Shown here piece after piece: positions 29,971 to 38,927 of a stretch of DNA of 64,000 nt. The stretch lies in assembly GCF_002563715.1 (NCBI RefSeq), contig NZ_PDJJ01000001.1:3410001-3474000 (forward strand), written 5' to 3'. Position 1 is the stretch's first letter; every line of letters begins with the position of its first letter. Position numbers and translations under genes: made by a program. The notes beneath the pieces were generated by a model. That model saw only the letters and a program-made list of their open reading frames with translations, did not search any database and was not told the origin of the DNA. The stretch comes from Isoptericola jiangsuensis. Lineage in GTDB: Bacteria; Actinomycetota; Actinomycetes; Actinomycetales; Cellulomonadaceae.

Positions 29971-30025
29971 GCCCGGCGTCGGGCGGCCGGGCGGGTGTCC
30001 CCCGCCCGACCGCCCGACGTCGGGC
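29971..30025 (-). terminator. 25-bp hairpin between pstS and pstC
   Basis: 29971-29995 pairs with 30001-30025 with a 5-nt loop; 23 of 25 positions are Watson-Crick and one more is a G-U pair. It sits 18 bp after the pstS stop within the pst operon. Such hairpins usually give partial termination or protect the upstream mRNA, which would make PstS more abundant than PstCAB. Confidence 0.8.
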
Positions 30026-30042
30026 CGGTCAGGTCGTCTCGG

Positions 30043-31173
30043 TCAGCCGGCGGTGATGGCGTCGATGCCGGGCTGGACGGCCTCGCGGATCGTGTCGGAC
30101 ATCGGCGCGGAGCCCGCGGCGTCCGAGGCGGCCTGCTGGCCCTCCTCGCTGGCCACGTAGGAGATGAAGCCCTTGACGAGGTCCGCGGTCTCCTGGTCGG
30201 CGTAGGTGCTGCAGGCCAGGGTGTAGGAGACCAGGACGATCGGGTAGGTGCCCGCGATGTCCCGCTCCAGGTCGATCGTGTAGACGTGCTCGCTGGTGCC
30301 CTCGGTGCGCGGCGACTGGGCCACGACCTCGGCGGCGGCCTCGGCGGAGTAGGAGACGAACTCGCCGCCCACGCCCACCGCGACGGTGCCGAGGTCGGCG
30401 ACCTGCGACGCGTCGGCGTAGGTGATGGTGCCCTGGCCGGCCTGGGCCGCGCCCACGACGCCGGAGGTGCCCTGCGCGGACTCCTGGCCGTCCACCGGCC
30501 ACACGCCCGACGGCTCCTCGGTCCACACGTCCGGGGCGACGGCGTAGAGGTACTCCTCGAAGTTCTCGGTGGTGCCCGACTCGTCGGAGCGGTGCACGAC
30601 CGTGATGGCCGTCGAGGGGAGCTCGACGTCCGGGTTGTCGGCCTTGATGGCCTCGTCGTCCCACGAGGTGATCTCGCCGAGGAAGATGTTGGCGATCGTC
30701 TCCGGCTGGAGGTTCAGCGAGTCGACGCCGTCGAGGTTGAAGGCGATCGCGATCGGGCTGACGTAGCCGGGGAACTCGATGACGCCGTCCGCGCCGCACT
30801 GGGCCTCGGCGGCGGCGAGCTCCTCGTCGTCCAGCGCGGCGTCCGAGCCGGCGAACAGGTAGGTGCCGTCACCGAAGCCGGTGCGGCCACCGCCCGAGCC
30901 GACGGGGTCGTAGTTCACGGTCGCGTCGGGGTTGGCCTGCTGGAAGCCCGCACGCCACGCGTTCATCGCCGCCTCCTGCGAGGACGCTCCACCGCCGGAG
31001 AGCTGGCCCGCGAGGCCACCCTCGGCGGCCGTCTCCCCGGTGTCCGACCCGGCGGTCGAACCGCCGGCGGGCTCGGGGTCCGAACCGCACGCGGCCAGGC
31101 TCAGTGCCAGCACACCGACGGCGACGGCAGATCCGGCACGGGTGAATCGGCTGAGGTTCACGAGTCGTTCCAT
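30043..31173 (-). CDS. pstS: Phosphate ABC transporter substrate-binding lipoprotein PstS
   Basis: 376 residues. Lipoprotein signal with lipobox LSLAAC (Cys29 from the ATG at 31173). The mature binding protein has GGGASSQEAAMNAWRAGF and VNYDPVGSGGGRTGFGDGTYLFAGSDAAL (phosphate-binding Ser/Gly loops) and VVHRSDESGTTENFEEYL. A GTG at 31182 is an equally open start. PHO-box-like repeats lie about 85-100 bp upstream, which fits induction under phosphate starvation. Confidence 0.95.
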   Translation of the reverse strand: MERLVNLSRFTRAGSAVAVGVLALSLAACGSDPEPAGGSTAGSDTGETAAEGGLAGQLSGGGASSQEAAMNAWRAGFQQANPDATVNYDPVGSGGGRTGFGDGTYLFAGSDAALDDEELAAAEAQCGADGVIEFPGYVSPIAIAFNLDGVDSLNLQPETIANIFLGEITSWDDEAIKADNPDVELPSTAITVVHRSDESGTTENFEEYLYAVAPDVWTEEPSGVWPVDGQESAQGTSGVVGAAQAGQGTITYADASQVADLGTVAVGVGGEFVSYSAEAAAEVVAQSPRTEGTSEHVYTIDLERDIAGTYPIVLVSYTLACSTYADQETADLVKGFISYVASEEGQQAASDAAGSAPMSDTIREAVQPGIDAITAG

Positions 31174-31247
31174 CCTGTTCACACGGTGACATCACCGGCG
31201 GGCGCCGGCGTTCGTCCGTGACGCTAGGGACCGCAGGTGGACCGCCG

Positions 31248-31275
31248 AGAAGGAGAAGATGAACGACTCGTGAAC
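31248..31275 (-). promoter_or_regulatory. PHO-box-like direct repeats upstream of pstS
   Basis: On the minus strand GTTCAC (31275-31270) and GTTCAT (31264-31259) are spaced exactly 11 nt, followed 11 nt later by a weaker CTTCTC-like unit. This matches the 11-nt direct-repeat PHO box (GTTCACC units) known for PhoP/RegX3-type regulators in actinobacteria. A TAGCGT motif about 20 nt downstream could be the -10 box. Confidence 0.7.
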
Positions 31276-31316
31276 ACCGGTGGGCAGGTTGGCGTGGCGG
31301 CCTTGCGGGGACGGCG

Positions 31317-31359
31317 CGACGCGGCCCGGCCCCCGGGTGTCGGGGGCCGGGCCGCGTCG
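31317..31359 (-). terminator. 19-bp hairpin downstream of regX3
   Basis: 31317-31335 and 31341-31359 are perfectly complementary with a 5-nt loop. It begins about 40 bp after the regX3 stop and separates regX3 from the pstS promoter. Confidence 0.88.
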
Positions 31360-31397
31360 GTGGTCACGCGCCGTCGGTGGTCACGCGCTGCCGGCGG

Positions 31398-32105
31398 TCA
31401 CTCGCCGTCGGCGAACTTGTAGCCGAGGCCCCGCACCGTCAGGAGCAGCGACGGCGCGCCCGGGTCGGACTCGATCTTCGACCGGATGCGCTTCACGTGG
31501 ACGTCGAGGGTCTTGGTGTCGCCCACGTAGTCGGCGCCCCACACGCGGTCGATGAGCTGGCCGCGGGTCAGGACGCGTCCCGCGTTGCGCAGCAGCAGCT
31601 CCAGCAGGTCGAACTCCTTGAGCGGCAGCGACACGGTGGACCCGCCCACGGCGACCGTGTGGCGCTCCACGTCCATCCGCACGGGGCCGACCTCCAGCAC
31701 GGACTCCCCGTCGTCGTGCGCGACCCCGTTGTCCGCCGCGGCGGCACCGCGCCGCCGCATGACGGCCCGCATGCGGGCCAGCAGCTCGCGGAACGAGTAC
31801 GGCTTGGTGACGTAGTCGTCGGCGCCCAGCTCGAGCCCCACGACCTTGTCGATCTCGGAGTCCTTCGCGGTGAGCATGATGATGGGCACGTCGCCGCGCT
31901 GCCGCAGCTCACGGCACACCTCGGTGCCGCTGAGGCCGGGGAGCATGAGGTCGAGCAGCACGAGGTCCGCGCCGCCGTCGTCGTACCGTTCGAGGGCGGC
32001 GTTGCCGTCGGACACCGCGACGACCTCGTACCCCTCCCGCGTGAGCTGGTACGTCAGCGGGTCGCGGTACGACTCCTCGTCCTCAACCACCAGGATGCGC
32101 GTCAC
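31398..32105 (-). CDS. regX3: Phosphate-responsive response regulator RegX3
   Basis: 235-residue OmpR-family regulator. Receiver: VVEDEESYRD, phosphoacceptor Asp in LVLLDLMLPGLSG, T in IIMLTAKD, K in DDYVTKPYSF. Output winged helix: LPLKEFDLLELLLRNAGRVLTRGQLIDRVWG and VRGLGYKFADGE. Sequence and context (SenX3-like kinase upstream, divergent phoU, pst genes downstream) identify the phosphate two-component regulator. GTG at 32105 overlaps the kinase stop by 4 nt (GTGA). Confidence 0.96.
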   Translation of the reverse strand: MTRILVVEDEESYRDPLTYQLTREGYEVVAVSDGNAALERYDDGGADLVLLDLMLPGLSGTEVCRELRQRGDVPIIMLTAKDSEIDKVVGLELGADDYVTKPYSFRELLARMRAVMRRRGAAAADNGVAHDDGESVLEVGPVRMDVERHTVAVGGSTVSLPLKEFDLLELLLRNAGRVLTRGQLIDRVWGADYVGDTKTLDVHVKRIRSKIESDPGAPSLLLTVRGLGYKFADGE

Positions 32106-33388
32106 GCGCCTACCTCCTCGTTCGACGGGCCCGCAGCGGACCCGTGGTCGTCGTCGGTCGTCCGGCGGCGCTCACGCAGCGGCCGGACCACCCTGTCGTC
32201 GTGCTGGGGGGCGTCGTCCGGGCTCTCCGGCGACGACGCGGACGGCTCGTGCCGGGGCAGGTCGGCGGCGGGGATCCGCAGGGTGAACGTCGACCCCTTG
32301 CCCGGTTCGGACCACACGCGGACGTCGCCGCCGTGGTCCGCGGCGACGTGCTTGACGATGCTCAGCCCGAGCCCCGTGCCGCCGGTGTCGCGGGAGCGCG
32401 CGGGGTCGACGCGGTAGAACCGCTCGAACACGCGTGCCTGCTCCTCGGTGGAGATGCCGATGCCCTGGTCGACGACGTCGATCTCGACCAGGCCGCCGCG
32501 CTCGTGCACGCCGACGCCGACCCGGGTGTTCTCCCCCGAGTAGCTGACGGCGTTGTCCAGCAGGTTGCGCACGGCGGTGACCAGCAGGTTGTGGTCGCCG
32601 AACACGACGCTGTCCACGGACCCGCCGACGGTGATCGTGATGTTCTTCCCGGCGGCGGTGGTGCGCGCCCGGTCGACGGCCTCGTCGACGACGTCGCGCA
32701 CGGGCACGGGCCGCACGGCCTGGAGCGCGCCGGCGACCTGCAGCCGGGACAGCTCGATGATCTCGTGGACGAGCGCGGACAGCCGCTGCGACTCCGCGAG
32801 CATCCGGCCGGTGAACCGGCGCACGGCGACGGGGTCGTCGGCGGCGTCCTGCACGGTCTCGGCGAGCAGCGCGATCGCGCCCACGGGCGTCTTGAGCTCG
32901 TGGGAGACGTTGACGACGAAGTCGCGGCGGATCGCCTCGACGCGCCTTGCCTCGGTGCGGTCCTCGGCCAGGACCAGCAGCTTGTCCATCCCCAGGGGCG
33001 CCACGCGGACCTGGAGCAGCACGGTGCCGGACCCGATGGGGCCGCGCGGCAGCTCCAGCTCCTTCTCCCGGATGACGCCGTCGCGACGCACCTCGCGCAC
33101 CAGGTCCACGATGGTCTGGTGGACGAGCGCGTCGTTGCGCACCACCCCGAGCGCGTAGGCGGGGGGCGAGGCGCGGACGACCTCGTCGTCCTCGTCGACG
33201 ACGACCGCGGCGGAGCGCAGCACCGACAGGACGCGCACGAGGCCGGCGTCGAGCTCGGCCGGCGACTCCTCCGGGTCGCGCCGCTGCGCACGGTCGGAGA
33301 AGCGGAAGGCGAGAGCGGCGACGACGCCCACGACGACGCCCAGCACGCCGGCGACGACGGCCGTCACCCCCTGGATGATTCCTTCCAC
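32102..33388 (-). CDS. senX3: Phosphate-sensing histidine kinase SenX3
   Basis: 428 residues. One N-terminal TM region (IIQGVTAVVAGVLGVVVGVVAALAF), a PAS-like domain (VVVDEDDEVVRASPPAYALG), HisKA FVVNVSHELKTPVGAIALL with the phosphoacceptor His, and HATPase with NLLDNAVSYSG, DQGIGIS and GTGLGLSIVKH. It has little extracytoplasmic sequence, as in PhoR/SenX3 kinases that sense through the Pst/PhoU complex. GTG at 33388. Divergent from phoU. Confidence 0.95.
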   Translation of the reverse strand: MEGIIQGVTAVVAGVLGVVVGVVAALAFRFSDRAQRRDPEESPAELDAGLVRVLSVLRSAAVVVDEDDEVVRASPPAYALGVVRNDALVHQTIVDLVREVRRDGVIREKELELPRGPIGSGTVLLQVRVAPLGMDKLLVLAEDRTEARRVEAIRRDFVVNVSHELKTPVGAIALLAETVQDAADDPVAVRRFTGRMLAESQRLSALVHEIIELSRLQVAGALQAVRPVPVRDVVDEAVDRARTTAAGKNITITVGGSVDSVVFGDHNLLVTAVRNLLDNAVSYSGENTRVGVGVHERGGLVEIDVVDQGIGISTEEQARVFERFYRVDPARSRDTGGTGLGLSIVKHVAADHGGDVRVWSEPGKGSTFTLRIPAADLPRHEPSASSPESPDDAPQHDDRVVRPLRERRRTTDDDHGSAAGPSNEEVGA

Positions 33389-33461
33389 GGACAGCAGCCT
33401 AGGTCGCCCGCGGCGCCTCACCGTGCCAGGGCGGCAAGTGCTCGTCGGCGCGTCGCCCACT

Positions 33462-33490
33462 GTTCACCTGGGCACCGGCCCCCGTTCACC
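33462..33490 (+). promoter_or_regulatory. PHO-box-like repeats between senX3 and phoU
   Basis: Two exact GTTCACC words at 33462 and 33484 are 22 nt apart, i.e. two 11-nt periods with a degenerate middle unit. They point towards phoU, about 60-85 bp before its start, and also lie upstream of senX3. Autoregulation by RegX3 is inferred. Confidence 0.7.
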
Positions 33491-33547
33491 TCGCGGTCCG
33501 GGCATCCTGGGAGAGTGGCCGGGCACCATTCTGTGGAGAGGACACCC

Positions 33548-34231
33548 ATGCGAGAGATCTTCGACGCCGAGCTGAAGCAGATCGGCGACGGCCTGGTCGA
33601 GATGAGCCGGCTCGTCGAGTCCGCGATCACGCGGGCCGGGACGGCACTGCTCGACGGCGAGCACCAGCTCGCTCAGGAGGTCATCGCCTCCGACCGCGCC
33701 ATCGACCAGCTCGAGCGCGAGCTGGACGAGCGCTGCGTGCACCTGCTGGCCCAGCAGGCGCCGGTCGCGACCGACCTGCGGGTCGTCATCACGGCGCTGC
33801 GCATCAGCGCCACCCTGGAGCGGATGGGCGACCTCGCCCGTCACGTCGCGGAGGTGGCCCGCGGCCGCTACCCGGCGCTGGCCGTGCCGCCGTCGGCGCG
33901 TGGCACGTTCGTGGCGATGAACGAGGCGGCGGGGCTCGTCGCCCGCCGCACCACCGAGCTGCTCACGACCCGTGACGTGGCCCTCGCCGAGGAGATCCTC
34001 GAGGGCGACGACGCGATCGACCGGCTGCACCAGGACACGTTCGGGGCGACGCTCGCCCCGGGCTGGACGGGCACCGCGCAGGAGACGGTCGACGTCACCC
34101 TGCTGGGCCGCTACTACGAGCGGTTCGGCGACCACGGCGTCTCGGTGGCCCGCCGCATCACGTTCCTCGTGACCGGCGAGTTCGACACCGCGGCGACGGC
34201 GTCCCCGGCCTCGTCGCCCGCGGAGGTCTGA
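33548..34231 (+). CDS. phoU: Phosphate transport system regulator PhoU
   Basis: 227 residues, all-helical, with two PhoU repeats: MREIFDAELKQIGDGLVEMSRLVESAI and LEGDDAIDRLHQDTF, plus the metal-binding ALRISATLERMGDLARHVAEVA and GRYYERFGDHGVSVARRI motifs. It connects Pst transport status to the SenX3 kinase and holds the system off when phosphate is plentiful. ATG at 33548 with GGAGAGGA. Divergent from senX3 and convergent with gpmA across structured element 3. Confidence 0.96.
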   Translation: MREIFDAELKQIGDGLVEMSRLVESAITRAGTALLDGEHQLAQEVIASDRAIDQLERELDERCVHLLAQQAPVATDLRVVITALRISATLERMGDLARHVAEVARGRYPALAVPPSARGTFVAMNEAAGLVARRTTELLTTRDVALAEEILEGDDAIDRLHQDTFGATLAPGWTGTAQETVDVTLLGRYYERFGDHGVSVARRITFLVTGEFDTAATASPASSPAEV

Positions 34232-34381
34232 CCCCGCCACGCCCGACCTGCGGCCGGCGTCGCCGTTCCTCCCGCATCACCTGCTGATCGGCGGGGGACG
34301 ACGACGTCGGCCGTCGCCGTCGTCGTGGTTCCTCACGCGTCCGCTGGTGAAGCCTGAGGAACAGCGACACCGCACCACCGT

Positions 34382-34485
34382 CGTCGGGCAGCAGGAAGGC
34401 CCGGCCCCGGGTCGTCATCCGCGAAGTGCAGGGCGCGCAGCGCCCGTGAACGCGACCTGGGGCCGGGCCTTCCTGCTGCCCGACG
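34382..34485 (-). repeat. Nested-hairpin element 3
   Basis: A 33-bp outer stem (34382-34414 with 34453-34485, one G-U pair) encloses a 38-nt loop. Read on the minus strand, the loop starts CGTTCACGGGC and ends GCACTTCGCGG, like elements 1 and 2, while the inner stem is GGGCGC/GCGCCC instead of GGGCCC/GGGCCC, a compensated change. The outer stem sequence is unrelated to the other two. It lies between convergent phoU and gpmA; the 150 bp before it hold only a minor GACGACGACG-type repeat. Confidence 0.88.
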
Positions 34486-34498
34486 TCCGGCGGACGTA

Positions 34499-35239
34499 CT
34501 ACTTGCCCTGGTTGGCGACGGCCGCGATCGCGTCCTTCGCCGCCTCCGGGTCGAGGTACGTGCCGCCCGGGTTGGTGGGCTCCAGCGTCTCCTCGTCGAG
34601 CTCGTAGACCAGGGGGATGCCGGTGGGGATGTTGAGCCCGGCGATGGTCTCGTCGTCGATGCCGTCGAGGTGCTTGACGATGGCGCGCAGCGAGTTGCCG
34701 TGCGCGGCCACGAGGACGGTCTTGCCGGCCTTGAGGTCGGGGACGATCTCGCCCTCCCAGTACGGGAGCGCACGGTCGAGGACCTGCTTGAGGGCCTCGG
34801 CGCGCGGGATCGGCTCACCGGCGTAGCGGGGGTCGGAGTCCTGCGAGAACTCCGAGCCGAGCTCGATGTCCGGCGGCGGCACGTCGTAGGAACGGCGCCA
34901 GAGCATGAACTGCTCGTCGCCGTACTGGTCGCGGACCTGCTTCTTGTCCTTGCCCTGCAGGTCGCCGTAGTGGCGCTCGTTGAGGCGCCACGACCGCTTG
35001 ACCGGGATCCAGTGCCGGTCGGCGGCGTCGAGCGCGAGGTTGGCCGTCATGATGGCGCGACGCAGCAGGGACGTGTGCAGCACGTCGGGGGTGACGCCGG
35101 CCTCCTTGAGGAGCTCGCCGCCGCGCGTGGCCTCGGCGGTGCCCTTCTCGGACAGCGGGACGTCGACCCAGCCGGTGAAGAGGTTCTTCGCGTTCCACTC
35201 GCTCTCGCCGTGGCGGAGCAGCACGAGGGTGTAGGTCAT
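34499..35239 (-). CDS. gpmA: 2,3-bisphosphoglycerate-dependent phosphoglycerate mutase
   Basis: Interconverts 3- and 2-phosphoglycerate in glycolysis and gluconeogenesis. 246 residues. Phospho-histidine motif [12 protein letters not shown] (His10), [25 protein letters not shown] and the second His in [15 protein letters not shown]. Proximity to senX3/regX3/phoU is a widely conserved actinobacterial arrangement. ATG at 35239. Confidence 0.98.
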   Translation of the reverse strand: MTYTLVLLRHGESEWNAKNLFTGWVDVPLSEKGTAEATRGGELLKEAGVTPDVLHTSLLRRAIMTANLALDAADRHWIPVKRSWRLNERHYGDLQGKDKKQVRDQYGDEQFMLWRRSYDVPPPDIELGSEFSQDSDPRYAGEPIPRAEALKQVLDRALPYWEGEIVPDLKAGKTVLVAAHGNSLRAIVKHLDGIDDETIAGLNIPTGIPLVYELDEETLEPTNPGGTYLDPEAAKDAIAAVANQGK

Positions 35240-35328
35240 GGGTCCATCCTGCCCTGCCCCGGGCGCGCCTCGCACCCAGGGTCGGATGACGGGACGGTGA
35301 CGTCCGGGGGGTCACGACCGGCCGTCAG

Positions 35329-35346
35329 CACCCGGGGGGCCGGGTG
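35329..35346 (-). terminator. Short hairpin after the Ddn-like gene
   Basis: CACCCGG (35329-35335) pairs with CCGGGTG (35340-35346), 7 bp with a GGGG loop, directly abutting the stop codon of the Ddn-like gene. Confidence 0.5.
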
Positions 35347-35787
35347 TCAGGAGTCGGCGCGCTCCAGGACGAGGACGGGGATCTCGCGGTCGGTCTTTTT
35401 CTGGTACTCGGCGTAGTCGGGCCAGGCCGCGACGGACCGCTCCCACCACAGGGCCTTCTCGTCGCCGGTGACCTCGCGGGCCACGTAGTCGTGCTTCTCC
35501 GCGCCGTCCTGGAGCTCGACCTGCGGGTGCGCGACGACGTTGTGGTACCAGACGGGGTGCTGCGGCGCGCCGCCGAGGGAGGCGACGACGGCGTAGACGC
35601 CGTCGTGCTCGACGCGCATGAGCGGGGTCTTGCGCACCTTCCCGCTCTTCGCGCCCACGGTGGTGAGGATGACCACGGGCTTGCCGCGCATCGTGTTGTT
35701 GCGCGCGCCGCCCGAGGCCTCGTACTCGGCGACCTGCGTGGCGGCGTGCGACGTCGGGCTGGGGACGTACTCTCCGGTGATCGGCAT
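35347..35787 (-). CDS. Ddn-like F420H2-dependent nitroreductase family protein
   Basis: 146 residues with the split-beta-barrel family pattern [51 protein letters not shown]. Family members bind the deazaflavin F420 and reduce quinones or xenobiotics (mycobacterial Ddn activates pretomanid). ATG at 35787 chosen where homology starts ([11 protein letters not shown]). It may use F420, and an F420-associated protein is encoded at 56612. Confidence 0.9.
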   Translation of the reverse strand: MPITGEYVPSPTSHAATQVAEYEASGGARNNTMRGKPVVILTTVGAKSGKVRKTPLMRVEHDGVYAVVASLGGAPQHPVWYHNVVAHPQVELQDGAEKHDYVAREVTGDEKALWWERSVAAWPDYAEYQKKTDREIPVLVLERADS

Positions 35788-35850
35788 GACTGCGCCAACG
35801 CCACCGGACGGCGGGGTCATTCCCGCGGCGTCCGGCGATGTCGGGCCAGG

Positions 35851-37161
35851 TCAGGCGCGGCGGGTCTTCGCGGCCTGGGAGTAGACGTCGAGCATGGCGG
35901 CGGCGGCGCGGTCCCAGGAGAAGCGTTCGGCGGCCCGGCGGGCACCGGCCGCGAGCCGGGCGCGACGGTCCTCGTCCGCGAGGAGGTCGCCGAGCACGCG
36001 CGCCCACGTCCAGGGGCTGTGGTCGTCGACGAGGACGCCGGAGACGTCGTCGACGACGACGGTGCGCAGTCCCCCGACGGCGGCCGCGACGACGGGGGTG
36101 CCGCACGCCTGCGCCTCGGCGGCGACGAGCCCGAAGGACTCGTTGTGGGAGGGGACGGCGACGACGTCGGCGGCGCGGTACCAGTCGGCGAGCTCGTGGC
36201 GCGGCACGGGCGGGCGGACGAGCAGGTGCCCGCTGACGCCGGTCTGGTGGGCGAGGGCCTCGAGCTCGCGCACGGCCGTGGGGCGGCCGCTGGCCCCGCC
36301 GAGCACGACGAGGGTGGGCACGGCCGCTCCCCCGCCGTCGCGCCACGCGTCGACGTCGCCGCGACCGCCCGCGTGCTCGACGGCGTGGTCGGCGAGCACG
36401 CCGAGGGCGCGGACGAGCACGTCGGGACCCTTGAGGGGCTGGACGCGACCGGCGAACAGCACGAGGGGTCCGGCGGGCAGGCCGAGGCGCTCGCGCAGCG
36501 CCCGGCGGCCCTCGGGGGTGGTGTCGCCGGGCGAGAAGACGTCGAGGTCGACGCCGGGCGCGACGACGTGCACGGTGTCGGGGTCGGCCCCGCAGTAGCG
36601 CACGAGGTCGTCCGCCTCCTCGCGGGTGGACGCCACCAGCGCGTCGGCCTCGGCGACCACCTGCTCCTCGCCGATGACGCGGCCCTGCGGCTCGGGGACG
36701 TCACCGGGGGCGAGGGCGGCGTTCTTCACCTGCGCGATGGTGTGCATGGTGTGGACGAGCGGCACGTCCCAGCGGTCGGCCGCGAGCCAGCCGACCTCGC
36801 CGGACAGCCAGTAGTGCGAGTGGACGACGTCGTACCAGCCGGCCGGGCGGTGCGCCTCGGCCCGCAGCACACCCGCGGTGAACGCGCAGAGCTGCCCCGG
36901 CAGGTCGGTCTTGTCGAGGCCCTCGAAGGGGCCGGCGGCGACGTGCACGACGCGGATCCCGGGCTCGGGGTCCACCACCTTGGGCTGCGTCGACGACGTG
37001 GCACGGGTGTAGATCTCGACCTGCGCCCCGCGGCGCGCGAGCGCGCGGGACAGCTCGAGCACGTACACGTTCATGCCGCCCGCGTCGCCGGTGCCGGGCT
37101 GGTCGAGCGGCGAGGTGTGGACCGACAGCATGGCGACCCGCGGGCCGCCGGACGTCGTCAC
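35851..37161 (-). CDS. mshA: D-inositol-3-phosphate glycosyltransferase MshA
   Basis: First enzyme of mycothiol synthesis: transfers GlcNAc from UDP-GlcNAc to inositol-3-phosphate. 436-residue GT4 enzyme. N-terminal [33 protein letters not shown] is diagnostic; also [35 protein letters not shown] and donor-site [24 protein letters not shown] at 37161 overlaps the lactonase stop by 4 nt, so they are coupled. Confidence 0.96.
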   Translation of the reverse strand: MTTSGGPRVAMLSVHTSPLDQPGTGDAGGMNVYVLELSRALARRGAQVEIYTRATSSTQPKVVDPEPGIRVVHVAAGPFEGLDKTDLPGQLCAFTAGVLRAEAHRPAGWYDVVHSHYWLSGEVGWLAADRWDVPLVHTMHTIAQVKNAALAPGDVPEPQGRVIGEEQVVAEADALVASTREEADDLVRYCGADPDTVHVVAPGVDLDVFSPGDTTPEGRRALRERLGLPAGPLVLFAGRVQPLKGPDVLVRALGVLADHAVEHAGGRGDVDAWRDGGGAAVPTLVVLGGASGRPTAVRELEALAHQTGVSGHLLVRPPVPRHELADWYRAADVVAVPSHNESFGLVAAEAQACGTPVVAAAVGGLRTVVVDDVSGVLVDDHSPWTWARVLGDLLADEDRRARLAAGARRAAERFSWDRAAAAMLDVYSQAAKTRRA

Positions 37162-38219
37162 CGGGCCACCAGCACGCACGACGGGGGCGTGGGCCAGGCG
37201 GTGCGCGCCACGACCTCGGAGCCGCCGCCGGAGCCGACGCGGACGGTCGCGAGCTCCTGGCTGTTCTGCAGCGCCACGACGATCAGCTCGTCGTCGCCCT
37301 GCCGCGCGACGACCTCGTGGTGCCGCGGCCAGGACCCGGCGCCGAGGTGGACGTCCGCGCGGTGGACGAGCCCGACCGGGTCGCCCTCGACGACGTCGAG
37401 CACCGCCAGGACGTCGGGTCCGCGCAGGCCCACGTGCAGGCGCGTGCCGTCCTCGCTGAGCGTCACGTGCGCCGGGTACGCCTGGCCGGGGGCGCCCAGC
37501 GGGGACACGGGGACGCTGCCCGCGTGCTCCCAGCCGTCGCCGGCGGGCCGCAGGACGTGCAGGCGGGCGTCGAGCTCGCCCGCGACGACGAGCGAGCCGT
37601 CCGGCAGCACGACGAGGTGGCGTGGGCCCGTCCCGGCGGGGAGGCGGGCCGCGACGTCGCCGGTGTCGTCCGGCGTCGGGTCGACCGGGTAGCGACGGAC
37701 GACGTCGGCGCCGAGGTCGGTGACGAGCACCCGGTCGCCCCGGACAGTCGCCTGGTGGGCGTGCGGGCCCTCCTGACGGTCCGCCACGGGGCCCGTGCCC
37801 TCGCCGGCGTGCAGGGAGTGGTGGGACGCCAGGGGCACGCCGTCCGCGCCGGTCGCCCACGCCGCGGCGACGCCGTCGCCGTAGTTCGCGACCCACACGG
37901 ACGTGTCGGACGCCGTGACGTGGCAGGGGTGGTCGCCGCCGGAGTCGAGGGTGACGACGGGGTCGAGGGTGGCGCCGGGGCCGACGCGCAGCGCGGTGAG
38001 GGCGCCGGGGGCCGTCTCGGAGACGGCGAGCAGCACCGGCGCGGCCGGGTGCCGGGCGAGGAAGGACGGCGACGGGAGCGTCGTGGCGAGGGTCGGCGAC
38101 CGCAGCTCGCCGGTCGTGACGTCCACGTCGACGTGCCACACGCCCTCGCCGCTGCCGGCGTCCGTGCCCTGGGCCGGGTACGTGCCGATCCACAGGGCGA
38201 CCGAGGTCGAGAAGGTCAT
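37158..38219 (-). CDS. Lactonase family seven-bladed beta-propeller protein (Pgl/YbhE-like)
   Basis: 353 residues. Begins [15 protein letters not shown] and repeats blade motifs, including [54 protein letters not shown] and [17 protein letters not shown]. The family includes 6-phosphogluconolactonase and related lactonases; catalysis here is not shown. It is upstream of and overlapping mshA, so a role with sugar phosphates or mycothiol is possible. ATG at 38219. Confidence 0.88.
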   Translation of the reverse strand: MTFSTSVALWIGTYPAQGTDAGSGEGVWHVDVDVTTGELRSPTLATTLPSPSFLARHPAAPVLLAVSETAPGALTALRVGPGATLDPVVTLDSGGDHPCHVTASDTSVWVANYGDGVAAAWATGADGVPLASHHSLHAGEGTGPVADRQEGPHAHQATVRGDRVLVTDLGADVVRRYPVDPTPDDTGDVAARLPAGTGPRHLVVLPDGSLVVAGELDARLHVLRPAGDGWEHAGSVPVSPLGAPGQAYPAHVTLSEDGTRLHVGLRGPDVLAVLDVVEGDPVGLVHRADVHLGAGSWPRHHEVVARQGDDELIVVALQNSQELATVRVGSGGGSEVVARTAWPTPPSCVLVAR

Positions 38220-38270
38220 GCGACCAGGGTAGGGGGACGGCGGCCCTCGCGGCGCCGTCCGGACGGCACC

Positions 38271-38303
38271 GCGCCCCGGCCGGGGATGGTCCGACCGGGG
38301 CGC
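38271..38303 (-). terminator. Hairpin downstream of lsr2
   Basis: GCGCCCCGG (38271-38279) pairs with CCGGGGCGC (38295-38303), 9 bp with a 15-nt loop, between the lsr2 stop and the lactonase start. Confidence 0.55.
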
Positions 38304-38319
38304 AGGCGTACTCAGGGGG

Positions 38320-38655
38320 TCAGTGCGCCGCCTCGTAGGCCTCGAGGACCTTGCTGGGGATACGACCCCGCTCGTTGACGGTGTGCCCGTTGTCGCGGGC
38401 CCACTCGCGGATCTTCTGGAGCTGCTCACGGTCCGTGCGACCACGGCGCGCGGACGACGTCGTGCGGGCCGCGGCACGCGGACCCGACTTGCGGGCGTGG
38501 CCGATCCACGTCGCGAACGACTCACGCAGCTCGGCCGCGTGCTTCGCGGTGAGGTCGATCTCGTAGGTCACGCCGTCGAGCGCGAACGTGACGGTCTCGT
38601 CACCCTCCGTGCCGTCGATGTCGTCGATCAGCACGACCTTCGTCTTCTGAACCAC
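38320..38655 (-). CDS. lsr2: Lsr2 histone-like nucleoid-bridging protein
   Basis: 111 residues. N-terminal dimerisation domain ([29 protein letters not shown]) and C-terminal minor-groove DNA-binding domain ([36 protein letters not shown], with an AT-hook-like RGR). Lsr2 silences AT-rich and foreign DNA in actinobacteria, an H-NS analogue. GTG at 38655 with GGAGAGG about 10 nt upstream. The preceding 75 bp (38656-38730) are visibly more AT-rich than the surroundings, which would suit autobinding. Confidence 0.97.
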   Translation of the reverse strand: MVQKTKVVLIDDIDGTEGDETVTFALDGVTYEIDLTAKHAAELRESFATWIGHARKSGPRAAARTTSSARRGRTDREQLQKIREWARDNGHTVNERGRIPSKVLEAYEAAH

Positions 38656-38730
38656 GCGTATGCCGCCTCTCCAAGCATTCCGGTGCATTGTCAAAATGCA
38701 GGATGCACCCTGGGAGAAACGAAAGTCAAC

Positions 38731-38916
38731 TCAACGCACCGAAGAATTGTCCCCGGAATTCCCCTCGACGGCGACGGAAGCCGCGGACGCCTCCCGATCG
38801 AGCGCCTCCCTCTCGTTGCGGTCGGCACGAATGATCTTCCGCATCGCGAGCCAGAAGAGGAGTCCGACGCCGATCGAGGGGATCAGTCCCGCGATCACGG
38901 CCCAGAACGTTTCCAT
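38731..38916 (-). CDS. Small single-span membrane protein
   Basis: 61 residues. METFWAVIAGLIPSIGVGLLFWLAMRKII is one TM helix, followed by a charged cytoplasmic tail (RADRNEREALDREASAAS). A very good ribosome site (GAGGAGAAA) precedes the ATG at 38916, only 11 bp after the lysS stop, so it is co-transcribed. Similar short proteins follow lysS in related Micrococcales (from memory); no function known. Confidence 0.85.
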   Translation of the reverse strand: METFWAVIAGLIPSIGVGLLFWLAMRKIIRADRNEREALDREASAASVAVEGNSGDNSSVR

Positions 38917-38927
38917 GCGATTTCTCC

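Noticed and set aside
34158..34607. Short frames across element 3 between phoU and gpmA
   Set aside because: They are produced by the two arms of the hairpin and have no start-site support.
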